Assembly (NCBI GenBank): GCA_023213315.1
Contig: JAKCPI010011530.1
Span: 62,001 to 126,000, forward strand
Direction: 5' to 3'
DNA from: Euborellia annulipes
Lineage: Eukaryota > Arthropoda > Insecta > Dermaptera > Anisolabididae
Length of the DNA stretch: 64,000 nucleotides
The position numbers and the translations under genes were made by a program. Position 1 is the stretch's first letter; each line of letters begins with the position of its first letter. This document shows, one piece after another, positions 1-11,029 of this stretch. The notes below the pieces were generated by a model. That model was not told where the DNA came from, did not search any database, and was given only the letters and a program-made list of their open reading frames with translations.

Positions 1-79
1 ATTTCCGTGCAAAATTTCTTTTTTTTTTCTTCAGAATTGTAGACAGTGTTGATGGTGGAATATTGAAAGTTTTGGCGAC

Positions 80-240
80 ATCTTTTTTTTGGAACGAAGT
101 TCTTTAACACGGCTTATGCAGGGTGAATTGGGAGAAAATGTAACGTAACAAAAACGCGTTCCTAACGAAAATGCGTTCCCAGCGCCCGAGCGACGGCGGA
201 GGAAGGCGAAATTATCCGGTCTTGGCGAGGCCACGCCCAC
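80..240. repeat. Dispersed family R, copy 1
   Basis: TTGGAACGAAGTTC...GGTGAATTGGGAGAAAATGT...CAGCGCCCGAGCG...GGCGAGGCCACGCCCACC; GC-rich end. Matches 62635-62985. Confidence 0.7.
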
Positions 241-570
241 CTTCTTTTTATTTCCTTCTATTTAATGTAGGCGGGAAGAGGTTCCAGCGGGTGCAGAGCC
301 TTCGGCGGGCTTTCCTTCTATTTAAATAATATTCATATTAAATTATATTCTGAGTTGAAGAAAATGGGTTTCTTCGTTCCTGCCAGGGGTCATAAGACCC
401 CAAACGTTTGCTTTTTTTAACCACATTCCACTGCTGCGATAATTTTTTTTTTCGGACACAGTAAGGGTCACGTACTTTTTTACCTTGCACTCATCTTGAC
501 AAACTAAACAGAATTGGGAAGTTAAGCTGAAAGGAAGGGATTATAAAGCGGAAAATGAGGACTAAATATT

Positions 571-743
571 GCAAGGAAAAATTCGAATTATAGCGAGTAG
601 CCTAGTTCGAATTATAGAATGTTCGAGGTGACGAGCGTATTTAAATACACAGCATTTTTTCGATTTACCGAAGTTTACAGCTGAAGAGTGCGAATTAGTG
701 AAAAATTCGAATTCGAGGCTCCAATTATCGAGAGTCGACTGTA
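571..743 (-). mobile_element. pogo/Tigger-like end
   Basis: The right border read on the minus strand is TACAGTCGACTCTCGATAAT, the characteristic terminus of pogo-group elements, followed by repeated TCGAATTCGAA words. Only one end is seen and no transposase remains. Confidence 0.5.
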
Positions 744-1168
744 TATTATTATGTGAAAAGTGTTGATAAAATAAACATGAGGCACAAAATAAATAATCAT
801 CTTCATCTTATAATAAAAAAATTACTTATTTAATGGTTGACCAATTCTAGTTGTTTGAAGTTTAGTATTTCTAGTTGTTTATTAGTTTAAATCAATGATT
901 TGTTATTTGACAACGTTCAAAGGATTAATTTTCACCATTTTTAATTAAAAATTAACACTAAAAACAATTAAATAAACAATTAAACAAATTTCGAGCAAAA
1001 ATTAAGCATTGAATTCGGTCAATGGTGGTGCCTAATTTCACAGTGATCTTTTAAATAAATAGACTATAATAAAGACTAATTTAATTGCGAATTTAGAATT
1101 TTTGAATTCCTAAAAAAAAAAAACTCAAAAATTTGAGTTTATTAAATGTTTTTTTACTTTCTCTTACC
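744..1168. other. AT-rich, nothing recognised
   Basis: Simple AT-rich sequence without open frames or repeats shared elsewhere. Confidence 0.6.
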
Positions 1169-1170
1169 AA

Positions 1171-1203
<33 letters not shown>

Positions 1204-1217
1204 TATATATAATATAT
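1169..1217. repeat. (AT)n microsatellite
   Basis: Near-pure AT repeat interrupted by AAAA. Confidence 0.9.
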
Positions 1218-1218
1218 A

Positions 1219-1260
1219 CGTAAGAGAAAGTTGTGTGCTATGAGACCAAGATTTTTTTTA
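1219..1260 (+). mobile_element. Family A hairpin remnant
   Basis: GTAAGAGAAAGTTGTGTGCT followed by ATGAGACCAAGATTTTTTT, the distal arm of the A hairpin. Confidence 0.5.
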
Positions 1261-2036
1261 TAAGATATATTACTAAACATAGAGAAAAAAAAAAGTTAAT
1301 TTTCTTTACTTCTCGAATAAAAAAATGTGAAAAATTCAACTGAAGACGACACAAGAAAAGAAATTCCTTATTTAGACTAATTGAAAATTGTTATAAAAAA
1401 ATGTCATCTTTTAATTGGACGAATTTTTTTTGTAACTTATCCCTCTTAAGATTAAATGTATTAAACTTCATTTTTTTTTTATGATGTTGGCAAATAAGCA
1501 CTCTTATTTTTCAATGTTGTCTTTCGGCATTTCATAAGCGCCCTGTGTGAATGTGTGTTTGTTTGTTTGCGTTTGTCTGTTTGCTTTCTCTCCTTTTTCT
1601 TTCCTTTTTTTTTTTTTTTACTCTGAGACAATAGAAAAAGAGACGACGCCTAATCTTTCCCCCTTTTCTTTTTAGCCTCATGCAATGAAGAGAGAAGAGA
1701 GAGAGTAAAAAAAGAGACCTCATTGATGGCGCAAAAAAGATATATTCTGAAGGATAAATGAACCCCAAAAAGACGGGGGGATATAAAAAGGATCAAAACG
1801 TGTAAGCGGTGTAAGGAAGAAATCGTGAATGAACTCATCTCGTCAAGATATTTTTTTTTTTTTTTTATTCGGGGGCTTTTCTTTTCTATGAATAAAAATT
1901 TAAATAAGATTCTCGAAATGAAGATTGATGTCCATATTAATTTAATTATAAATTATTATTAACAAATTTAGAAAAGTTACTATGATTAGTGAATTTTTTT
2001 TTTTCGTGGAAATATTTTATGTAACAGGGGGATGTT
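1261..2036. other. AT-rich, homopolymers only
   Basis: Several T runs and a purine-rich stretch; short chance ORFs only. Confidence 0.6.
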
Positions 2037-2437
2037 TGGTTGTAGAGATGTTGAAAAAAGAAAAATAAGAATTCAGCCATTGAAGTTTCTTTATTGAAAT
2101 CAGCCCACGCTAACGTTTCGGTCCTAGGTTTGGGCCATCATCAGAGCTGGGTCTGTGCCAGAAAGGCGTATATAAATTTACTCAAAACGGGAGGGCCTCA
2201 TGTTCAAATATGACTTTTGTACTTTTTGATAACATTTGTTTAACTTTTTGAGTTTATCAAAAAGGGCATAAGTCTTATTTGCACATGAGACCATCCTGTT
2301 TCGGAGGAGTCTATATATGACATTCGGACACAGCCCCAGCTATGATGATGGTGCAAACCTAAGGCCGAAACGTTACCCTTGGGCTAATTTCAATAAAGAA
2401 ACTTCAATGGCTGAATTCTTTTGTTTTTTCAACGAAA
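2037..2437. repeat. Long palindrome with hammerhead-bearing arms
   Basis: Arms of roughly 170 bp pair imperfectly. Outer parts match closely (GAATTCAGCCATTGAAGTTT and its complement), inner parts are diverged, and the centre lies near 2230. Both arms carry the hammerhead-type core. Confidence 0.8.
2104..2151 (-). ncRNA. Candidate type I hammerhead ribozyme
   Basis: Minus strand: helix I CCCAGCT pairs with AGC-g-TGGG (one bulge); core CTGATGA at 2144-2138; helix II GGCCC / GGACC (one mismatch); GAAA, then CGTT giving a GUU cleavage triplet. It lies in the left arm of the palindrome 2037-2437. The right-arm counterpart has a damaged core (CTATGATGA). Confidence 0.5.
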
Positions 2438-3166
2438 TATTTAAAATTTCTAGGCTAGAAAAATAAATAAAAATAAATGGGAAATTTTAGTATGGGTTCG
2501 TGTTTGATTGATGAAATGTAGGCACCCCAAATGATCGCTCCACACTGTTAAATAGAAAAATTTTAACATCTTGTGTTTATTTGCGAAACGCTACTAATTA
2601 GTTCATATTCTATACATCACTTATCAGTCTACAAACTCTTAAAAAGATGTCAAAAAAGATAAATTTTATTTGATTTCTTAAGTGTTAATTAGAAAACTTT
2701 TTAAAATTTTAATACAATTGATAAATAAATAAAAAATCTGTCTTTATGAAGGTTCGGAGATTAGAGCCGAAATTTATAAATATATTATTGAATTTTTATT
2801 TTATGCTTAACTAGAACAATTAAACAAAAATTCATCTTTGGCGTTTGGGTTGCCTATCTTACAGTAAGCAAATATGAATTGTAAAAAATACAATTGGTGG
2901 TAGATAAAAATATTTTGGACTGTTGTTGTTTCTTTTAAAAAAGGAACCGAGAAAACAAATTTGGGAATGATCACTAATTTAGTAATTTATAAGGTCATAT
3001 CACTTGTGGAGATAAAATTTTTGTTATTAAACACTGATATATAGAAGGAAGCGATCGCTTCATATTTAAGCTCTCTCAAATACACCCCATTTACAATTTA
3101 TAAAATTAAAAATGTTTTACATAAAAATTCCATTTTCTCAATAAATAAGTATCATTGATTTCATTC

Positions 3167-3168
<2 letters not shown>
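2438..3168. other. AT-rich, nothing recognised
   Basis: No repeat, RNA or coding signal seen. Confidence 0.6.

Positions 3169-3206
<38 letters not shown>
3169..3206. repeat. (TA)n microsatellite
   Basis: Pure TA repeat of about 19 units. Confidence 0.9.
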
Positions 3207-3209
<3 letters not shown>

Positions 3210-3426
3210 TTTATTTTAAATCAATAAACATTCGCTCTCTTTCTCCTTTTTTTATTTATTTATTTTGAGTGGAAGAAGTAAAAAAAAAGAAATCTTTTTT
3301 TTTTATTTGTGAACGCCATCGCCATTTTCTAAACGTTTGAATATTTACAATGTCTATTTAAAAAACAATGATTATTTTAATTAAATGCAATGAATTATTC
3401 AGGCATGGCGTCGCAACAAGATTTGC

Positions 3427-3482
3427 GAGAAAGAGAGAGAGAGAGAGAAGATCTCTCTCACTCTCTCTCCTCTCTCTTCTCC
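3427..3482. repeat. (GA)n followed by (TC)n
   Basis: Purine tract directly followed by pyrimidine tract, able to fold as a hairpin around AGATCT. Confidence 0.8.
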
Positions 3483-3649
3483 CGTTCTGGTTGACGCCTT
3501 CCAAATAAGGATCTTCAGGACAAAAAAAAAAATAAAATAAAAACAAGGAAAAAAAGAAGACGAGTGTCCTATATATGTAAATATAGAAAGAGAAATGAAA
3601 ATCCATCATATTGTCGAAATATCAAAACATCCCTATCTGTCTCAAAACA

Positions 3650-3845
3650 TCCCTTTAATGTAGGAATTTCGGTCACTCCAAAGCGACCATCCTCAGTATA
3701 CATTTTAGCTTTTTTTTTTTTTTTTGAAAGAAATATCAAGTTCGACAGAAATTAATTGAATTGCCTTGAATAAAAAAAAAACTCTAATCTATACTGAGGA
3801 TGGTTTCTGTAGAGTGACTGAAATATCTACATTAAAATTGAATTA
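3650..3845. repeat. Palindrome with hammerhead-like arms
   Basis: About 50-bp arms starting TAATGTAG and ending CTACATTA, separated by about 90 bp containing a T15 run. Confidence 0.75.
3657..3704 (-). ncRNA. Candidate hammerhead ribozyme, divergent subfamily
   Basis: Minus strand: helix I AATGTA pairs with TACATT (six pairs, with a small TA/C internal loop next to the core). The core is CTGAGGA (3696-3690), helix II is GGTC / GACC with extra inner pairs, and then comes GAAATTC. The mirror arm at 3798-3845 has CTGAGGA and GAAATATC but a weaker helix II. The post-GAAA sequence differs from the common GAAACGTC type. Confidence 0.42.
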
Positions 3846-4352
3846 ATTGGATCTGGAAAATCCAGCTAATATACCAACGAAAATTTAAGAATTCAAATAT
3901 TGTATTAAAAATTAAAATTAATTCGACAACCCCGCATCGCGTGATAATAAGAAAGAAGAGGATTAAAAATTAAAATAATGTTTTAAACCGGTTATTATAT
4001 TTATCTTGTCAATAAATGTAGAACCTCATGGTTCAAATGATATGTAAAAAAAATTATATTAATAGACAAAATATTTTTTCAAATGTATAACCTCAGATGA
4101 CAATATCGGGAGATTTAAAAAAAAAAAACAATAACACAATGACATGGGCTATCTCTCTCAAGTCATATTTTTTTACAGAAGAAATATCTGCAAAATAAAA
4201 TGATGTGAGAGTCCATCCAGGTTCACCTGGTGTTTAAATCTCCGGAGTTTTCTTAGAACTTTTAAATTAAAATCCAAAATAATAATCAAATGTAATTGAT
4301 TCTTAAAGAGAATTCATGAAAATTAAATAAAAAATTTTTGAACTGTTGGCGT

Positions 4353-4501
4353 GCTTAAATAAGAATGCCTGGACCCCAAATAAATATATATTATTAAATA
4401 ACTGTTATCGTAAAATTCTTAAATGGCCTAAGTTGCCGAAAAGACTGTGTGAATGTGAGAGTGAATGAGAAAAAGGGTGTTTAAAAAAAAAATAAATAAA
4501 A
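4353..4501 (+). mobile_element. SINE S1, 5'-truncated, 12-bp target duplication
   Basis: Contains the S1 3' body (GAATGCCTGGACC... CTTAAATGGCCTAAGTTGCC... GACTGTGTGAATGTGA) and an A-rich tail. Flanked by AACTGTTGGCGT at 4341-4352 and 4502-4513. Truncation plus duplication plus A-tail indicates LINE-type reverse transcription. Confidence 0.85.
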
Positions 4502-4617
4502 AACTGTTGGCGTTTCGGTTGTTTATCGCGATCTATTTCATGACGACTAATTGTTATTTAAATACACCGTCTTGGAAAAAAAAAATTGGTAGTTAAAAAA
4601 ATAATAAAATAATTTTG

Positions 4618-4800
4618 AAAATACAATTTAAGGGGGTTCAGGAGCGAGGTCTAAACGTACTTTAAAAAAAACTAGACTATTATAAGGAATTTTTCAATGC
4701 GGTTTTTTTTTTTAATGAATTAAATTCATAAGAGATTATTGGGACTTCGAGCTATAATTTTTTTAATGATTTATTAAAAAATTATCGTAATTAATTTTTT
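4618..4800 (+). repeat. Dispersed family D copy
   Basis: AATTTAAGGGGGTTCAGGAG start, then ACTAGACTATTATAAGGAAT and TTAATGATTTATTAAAAAAT; matches 40160-40375 on the other strand. Confidence 0.6.
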
Positions 4801-4830
4801 TGTTATCAAGGAAATACAAAAAAACAATAT

Positions 4831-4880
4831 GTCCCAATAATTTGGACCATCATCAGAGCTAGGAGCGAAACGTCGTGGCC
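4831..4880. ncRNA. Collapsed hammerhead palindrome
   Basis: The 5' half of the motif (CTGATGATGGTCC) reads on the minus strand at 4831-4860 and is joined directly to the 3' half (GAGCGAAACGTCGTGG) on the plus strand at 4861-4880. This looks like a fold-back element that lost its centre by deletion. No complete core remains. Confidence 0.3.
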
Positions 4881-5342
4881 TGATCTCAATAAAGAAACTA
4901 CATTGGCTGTATTTTTTTCTTGTTTTTCTTTCTTCAACATCCCCCTTTTACACCAATGATAATAGTTAATTATTTTTGTGCCAATTAATTATTATTACGA
5001 ATTAGAAACAAATTAAGCAAGCAAAAATATTTCATTTGCTCAAGCAAACAGTTCATTTTTTAAATCTAATTGTTCTGATGATTTTGATCTTTTTTAATTA
5101 TAAGAGAAATGATATATTAGACATGTCTTTAATGTCGTGGTACAAATTTCCCTTAGAAGGGAAAAAACATCAAATCAATTAAAATTTAAAATAAAACACT
5201 TTTAATTAAAGCTTTAAATATTTTTTCTAAAAAAAAAAAAAAATAATAAAAAACAAATAATCAAGTAAAAGGTTAATAAATTATGAAGTTGCTCTTTAAT
5301 CGGATATATTTCCCAACCCCGTTATAGTAAAGAAGGGAAGAA

Positions 5343-5372
5343 GAGAGAAAGAGAGAGAGAGAGAGAGATGTT
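5343..5372. repeat. (GA)n tract
   Basis: Purine-only repeat. Confidence 0.85.
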
Positions 5373-5380
5373 AAGAGGTT

Positions 5381-5480
5381 GGTGAGATTTTAAGAGGAAA
5401 GGAGCCAGCAGCAGCAGCTTCCAATTTATATTTAATATCTTACACAAGACTTACATGAATGAAATGCTGCAGGTAAGAAT
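5381..5480 (+). other. Possible 5' exon with strong donor
   Basis: Less AT-rich stretch with (CAG)-type codons. ATG at 5455 gives a short frame into CTGCAG|GTAAGA, an excellent donor. No acceptor or continuing exon could be recognised. Confidence 0.15.
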
Positions 5481-6170
5481 TTTTAATTAAAAAGTAAAAT
5501 GAAAATGAAATAAAGCTGGGGCCATTTAGTTGCCAACTTAACCCTCCCTGGCTCTCGTTATGTGCCTTCTGTTATGTTTGTTTGTAGTTTAATTTTCGGA
5601 GAAATTGAAATGCATATGAAAATGAAATATACATTGAAAAAACTTTTCCTTTAAAATATTATTATTATTATTTTAATAAAAAATTATTATAAAAAAAAGG
5701 AAGAAGAAGAAGAGAAATTGTATTTATTATTAAAAAAAAAAATTCTATCATATTAGAAAAGATAAATTAGTAAAGTTTAGGTTAATTTTGTTATTTTTTT
5801 GTAAACAAAAACCAACTTTTTTTGGGACTTGTTTGAATTACTTAACTTAGTGTTGAAAAAAAAAGAAAAAAATTCAAATGTTTTTAATAAATTAATAAAA
5901 AAAAAAAAAATATTTTAATCAAAAAAAAAAAGTTTTAAACCAAATATGACTTTCATAAAAAGACTAATATAATAAGCTTTCTTCCAATTGGATAAAATAA
6001 TTTCAAATAAAATTTGAAATATTCTTATAATTTAATGAACTTTTTTCACCATATAAAGGGAAATTTGACTCTTATTTGGAAGGTGTACAAAAAAAAATTT
6101 ATTTTGGATCAAGTAAAATTTTGACTTTTCACTGAACCAACTGGCCCTTTAAATTTTTATTGTATTAGAT

Positions 6171-6267
6171 CTGTTCGACTAAGTCCAGCGCATGCGCATT
6201 AAGGAAAAGCTTATTGCTTTTCGAAACTGCGCATGCGCTGAACGCTCTCAGACGCTTGATTGAACAG
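6171..6267. mobile_element. Fold-back/MITE with paired NRF1-like palindromes
   Basis: Outer ends CTGTTC...GAACAG; inner arms AGCGCATGCGCA (6187-6198) and TGCGCATGCGCT (6228-6239) around GGAAAAGC/GCTTTTC. Each inner arm contains GCGCATGCGC, the NRF-1 (insect Erect wing) core palindrome. Whether it is bound is unknown. Confidence 0.55.
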
Positions 6268-7836
6268 ACGGACGATGTTACTTAATAAAATTAATAATAT
6301 GGTATATGGAGTAGCATATATTTAAAAAATTAAAAGAAGGGTATATCTTCACTCCCCCTTGAATATTTCACAAATATTCCCATCATATGGTTTTCAAAAA
6401 AAAAAAAAAAAAAAACTAGTACTAGGCACTGAAAAATTACTTCAAGTAACAAGTAATTGCATTGCTTCCTGAGATGATTCAACCTTTAATACTTAAAGCG
6501 TCCTTTTGATTATTTTCTGAAACGATAAAGACCGCTCCTTTGGATCATCGAAATTTTTTAAACAATTATATTTAATACGTACTTAGGTGTTAATCAAAGA
6601 GAAAAAAATAAAGGAAGAAAACAAATGAATGAATTCAAAATATTATGCTAGAGGAGTAAAAATCTTAATTATGTGAAGTTGAGATATGTATTGGGTAGTG
6701 AAGATGTACTCAGTAATACTTTTTTGTATTACTGGGTACATGTACTTCCAGAATTTTTGAATAATATTTGCGATAGTTCTTTTGTCAAACTATTACATAA
6801 AAAAAACCCTAATTGATATCTAAATTTTTGAAGAAAAATATATGATAAATGGGAGAATTTAAGAAACGCAGAAAAATGAAATGTTGATGATCGTCCTTAA
6901 TTGAAGGCACAATATTCCGGTAAATGGAGTAATAGGAATAGGAACCTCTCATTCTTCTTACTCCTTTCAAAGTAATGAAGCGGATTAGAGCTTAGAGTTG
7001 CCTACTTTCCAGGAACTAAATACGAACTTTTTTTGCTCGATGCTATCTATCTCTAATATTTCTATTATATAAAATTAAAATATCCATAATAAATCCTCTC
7101 CAACTTTTATTTAACTTTTCAAAAGCTAAAAAATTCTCACGAGAATATTTTATCCAAAGTTATCCATAATATTCAAAAAAATATAACTAAATTTTGTTCA
7201 TTCTCTACAATTATCGAATTTTTTTCTATATATTTATCTATTTATATTTTTATTTATTCTTGAATTGCAATAAAAAAAAAACACATCCACTGTGCATACA
7301 ACATTCCAATTGCTAATCCTATGCTCTTGAATATTTAAAATCAATAATTTAACGTTATCATACATTTTTGTTAATTGGAAAACCAGGTTATTTATAAATG
7401 AATTAATTTTTAAAATATTTATAAAGAAAAACTAACAATTCAAAATATTTATTGAATTACTGAATATTAAAAAAAAAAAAAAAAATATCTATATATATAA
7501 ATAACACATATCGAAATTGAAACATTAAAAAAAAATTCTCGTTTTAAATGATTATTTTTGTTTTGTAAAGGAATGTAGATTAATTTGATGGGGGCAGGGA
7601 TGCCACGCTTAACCAGAGTGTATCTTTCCCCCTCCACTTTCCTTCCAATGACCCCTCCTAGCTCCCACACTCATTCCTACTTCCCAGGTATGTTGCATTT
7701 GGAGAAATAAATACTTTCAATTGGCCATTATAAAAGTATTTATTTCATAAAGTTTACGCTTAATTAAATTCAGACTAATCTCTCCGTTTCCCCTCTATTC
7801 CTCTAAATTTGACATTTTTCATTAAATAAAATTTTG
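6268..7836. other. AT-rich, nothing firm
   Basis: A less AT-rich patch at about 7570-7690 ends in CCCAG|GTATGT but all three plus-strand frames have early stops. Confidence 0.5.
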
Positions 7837-7904
7837 TGATTTCGGGTAAACTGTCACTCATTCTATGGTCTAAACTTAAATAAAGCGCAGTTTACCCGAA
7901 ATCA
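7837..7904. repeat. Short inverted repeat, 17-bp perfect arms
   Basis: TGATTTCGGGTAAACTG and its exact complement with a 34-base loop. Confidence 0.75.
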
Positions 7905-8193
7905 AGAAGATTTAATTTTTAATACTAATAACAACAATTATGAAAGCTTTAAAAAATTCTCATATTTTTTAACTTATTTTCTTGAAAATTCCTTGTTTTT
8001 GCTATTTTGTGTTATACAAAAAAAATCATTAGTTATAACAATAGTCTATAATTTGGCTGATCGTCGGTCCTGATGATGAGTGCGATCAGTTCTCCATATA
8101 TACGGTATATTGTCTTTACTTTCATGTATTAGAATGGATGACAAGTAATTGTCGAAGTGTTAATTTTTAATTAATAAAACCTTTGAAACAAAT

Positions 8194-8479
8194 AACCTAG
8201 TGTTTAATTATATTATAAGGACATCGGCCAAAAAATGAATACTTTTGCGTATTATCCGTTTATTTGTAGATATTTCGATTCTAATGGTATAGAATCATCC
8301 TCCGTACAATCAACAGATGTTTTGCAAATCGTTAACTCTGAGGATGATTCTATACCATTAGAATCGAAATATCTACAAATAAACGGATAATACGCAAAAG
8401 TATTCATTTTTTTGACCGATGTCCTTATAATATAATTGATCATCCTTACGGCCATCTACTAACAACCTAGTGTTTAATT
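8194..8479. repeat. Near-perfect 95-bp inverted repeat with flanking direct repeats
   Basis: Left arm 8208-8303 and right arm 8345-8440 differ by about one substitution and one indel. The unpaired loop is about 35 bp. AACCTAGTGTTTAATT occurs directly on both sides (8194-8209 and 8464-8479), a 16-bp duplication bracketing the fold-back. High arm identity means recent origin or arm-to-arm conversion. Confidence 0.85.
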
Positions 8480-8905
8480 TGTATATTTAATTTTAATTTA
8501 CAAAATATAATCTTATATTTTTCACCTAGCCTGCAATACACATATCCTCATTTCCAAGATCGTTAAGAATTTTAAACTGATTAAAATGTATAATACATAG
8601 TTACTTCATCTGGTAATCAATTGTTTTATACAGAGAACCTGACGTGACCCGAAAAATCTGTTTATATATTTATCTTCAGTAGTCCCTGTTGACCAGACCC
8701 CATACCCGCCCCCCTAACGCGTTACGTAATATGTGGACGACCTCTTTACTCTCACCCGCACCCCCCCCCCCCCCCATGCCCATCCAATCATTCAATTTCT
8801 GTTTTTGATTTTGGAGTTGACTTGACCTGAATGGATATTGTGAATAAGATCAACTTTTTAAAATAATACTTTTTTCATTTATTAATTGCTTTGTTTAATA
8901 GATGC

Positions 8906-9339
8906 GACCGGAAGAAATAGAACAGGCCGGCCCGTCGCACGATCTGCAGTGGCGTAGCGAGGGAGAGGGGCATCACAAAGAGGCGCCAAATGGAAAAACA
9001 AAAAAAATTGCTGGATAATTTTTATTTAACTACATTTTTTGTCTCAAATTTAAAGCCTAGCTTGAGCCTATGACTTTATTTATTTTATGTCTTTATTTAT
9101 TTATTAATTTGCGAGTATATTTTACATATAATATTATATGGTTTTCGAATGGGGGGGGGGGCACTAAAAATGTATTGTGTCTCGGGCGCGAGTTAAGCTC
9201 GCTACGCCACTGACGGTCTGACGCCTGTTGAAAGTATAGAAGGAAGGGACAGACATGTAAAGAATAGAAGGACTGTCAGTCCCAGCTTGGGTAGCTCGTG
9301 GTCGCCATCCACGTACCCACAAGATGTGGGCCCCTGAGC
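8906..9339. mobile_element. Dispersed family C copy, split by a hAT MITE
   Basis: GACCGGAAGAAATAGAACAG...CACAAGATGTGGGCCCCTGAGC matches other C copies. It is interrupted by 8947-9212. Class unknown: a SINE-like unit read on the minus strand is possible. Confidence 0.75.
8947..9212. mobile_element. hAT-type MITE, 8-bp target duplication
   Basis: Terminal inverted repeats CAGTGGCGTAGCGAG / CTCGCTACGCCACTG, 266 bp, flanked by ACGATCTG (8939-8946) and ACGGTCTG (9213-9220). Uninterrupted C copies read CGCACGGTCTGACG here, confirming the insertion and the 8-bp duplication. Confidence 0.85.
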
Positions 9340-9502
9340 ATGTTGGTTGAGAGTTAAGAATCATATTTTTCAGCGATACTGTTTTAACTTAAACATAGGC
9401 CTATATCTCGCAATTTTTTTTTTTTTTTTTTTTTTTTTTCAAGAATTTTATAATATAAATAAATATACTGGTACTTATATTAAATTTAGTTTAGCTTTAA
9501 TT

Positions 9503-9955
9503 GGTTTCCAATCAATGAAAAATACTATCTTGCCGCCAGCTGCGGTGGTCCCCTCTAGCCCCTTCACCTACTTTCTCTCTCTTTGTTATAAATTTAAATG
9601 TACGGCCTAAAAACCATGCAGAATTGTGGGGGCCGGCAACCATTTTCATAATCTACTACGTGGTGCTCCAATCAATGAAAAATACTATCTTGCCGCCAGC
9701 TGCGGTGGTTCCCTCTAGGAGAAGGGAAGGAGGCGAATGAGATGAAGGGGCTATAGGGGACTACCGCAGCTGGCGGCAAGATAGTATTTTTCATTGATTG
9801 GAGCACCAGGTAGTAGATTATGAAAATGGTTGCCGGTCCCCACAATTCTGCATGGTTTTTAGGCCGTACATTTAAATTTATAATAAAGAAAGAAAGGAGG
9901 TAAAGGGGCTAGAGGGGACCACCGAAGCTGGCGGCAAGATGGTATTTTTCATTGA
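9503..9955. repeat. Nested palindrome with four copies of one terminal sequence
   Basis: A terminal module of about 50 bp (AATCAATGAAAAATACTATC...CCGCCAGCTGCGG) occurs four times: twice forward (about 9508 and 9671) and twice reversed (ends about 9800 and 9953). It forms outer arms of about 210 bp and an inner fold-back with a loop of about 30 bp. Confidence 0.85.
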
Positions 9956-9956
9956 T

Positions 9957-10082
9957 TATTAATATCGATGGTCTCGGGAAATGATACGGGACCTCGCAAC
10001 GGAGAAGAGCGACATTCACCACAAACGTTCCAGTTAAGCAATGCCTAGATTATCATTCCCCAGGACCATCGATATTAATAAT
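9957..10082. mobile_element. MITE with 30-bp terminal inverted repeats
   Basis: Ends TTATTAATATCGATGGTC and GACCATCGATATTAATAA bracket about 65 bp. It abuts the previous palindrome directly. A related fragment (CTCGGGAAATGAT) is at about 15551. Confidence 0.65.
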
Positions 10083-10837
10083 AAATATAGCTTATAGAAA
10101 AGTATAACCCTAAATGGTCTGAGCAACAGCAAAGGCGAATTAAAAAAATAATGATGGGTGAAAATCCCAACAAAATCAACATCTTATGAAAATTACTTTT
10201 TATAAATAGAATTATAGTAAAAAGCTATTTTTTTTTAACAAACTCTTTTCATTTTATTTTCATACCCTTTTAGGTTAGTTTGTTTTTCATAATAATGATA
10301 ATAATAATAATATCGTTAAGGCAAATGTCTCTCAAGTTCATGCTAATTACTGTTACTCTAAGTAAACGTCATACTTTGCTCATTTTTTTTTGAAGATCTC
10401 TCTCACTCGCTGGGCCGAGGGAGAGAAAGTAAATGAGAGAGAGAGGGAAACTTTCAGCGAGAGAGAATTAGAAGTTTCAATAACATCATGTGGATTAGTC
10501 AGTTCTATATTCGTACCCTACTGCTAGCTATAGCTAACTAGGCATTAGAAATTTCAAATCATTAAAAAGACATTTCATTAAAAGTGAAAACTAAAGTTTT
10601 GTTTTAACCAACTTGAAACTTTATTTTTTTTTTAGGCGCGGGAAGAGTGGTGGGGGAGGAGAGGAAGAGGGAGTGGGAATTCTACCAAAAGGTACTCTTT
10701 ATACTTAACATACAGAAATAAATTTTCTGAAAGGAAACAAATTAAAGGATTTTGTTCATCTGAAAAAGTTATATTGGAATATATAAACATATTTAGATCA
10801 AATCTTAGAAATAACTTAAAGATGAAAAAGTAATAGA
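10083..10837. other. AT-rich with a GA/CT patch
   Basis: Purine/pyrimidine tracts at about 10395-10475; nothing else. Confidence 0.55.
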
Positions 10838-10970
10838 GGCCTATCCATTCTTATTTAAGCTATTTGGAATCCAAATAACTTAAATAAAATCTTCGGGCTG
10901 CCTGGGATCCGAACCCGCGACCCACGGTATAGAAGGTTAGCATGCTAACCCCTACTCCAAGCCAGAGCCT
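10838..10970 (-). mobile_element. SINE S1, 3'-truncated head
   Basis: Minus strand: A-box-like TGGCTTGGAGTAGGGG and B-box-like GGGTTCGGATCCC, then the body to TTTAAGCTATTTGG and a break. Confidence 0.7.
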
Positions 10971-11029
10971 AATTTCTCTTACCTATATACGTATATATAG
11001 AGGAAAAAAAACCCGGGGGAAGTAATAAG

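Noticed and set aside
7560..7690. Coding exon ending in CCCAG|GTATGT
   Set aside because: All three plus-strand frames contain stops soon after the possible acceptor.
8252..8455. 67-codon ORF on the minus strand
   Set aside because: It lies wholly inside a long palindrome; the same peptide arises from both arms by symmetry.
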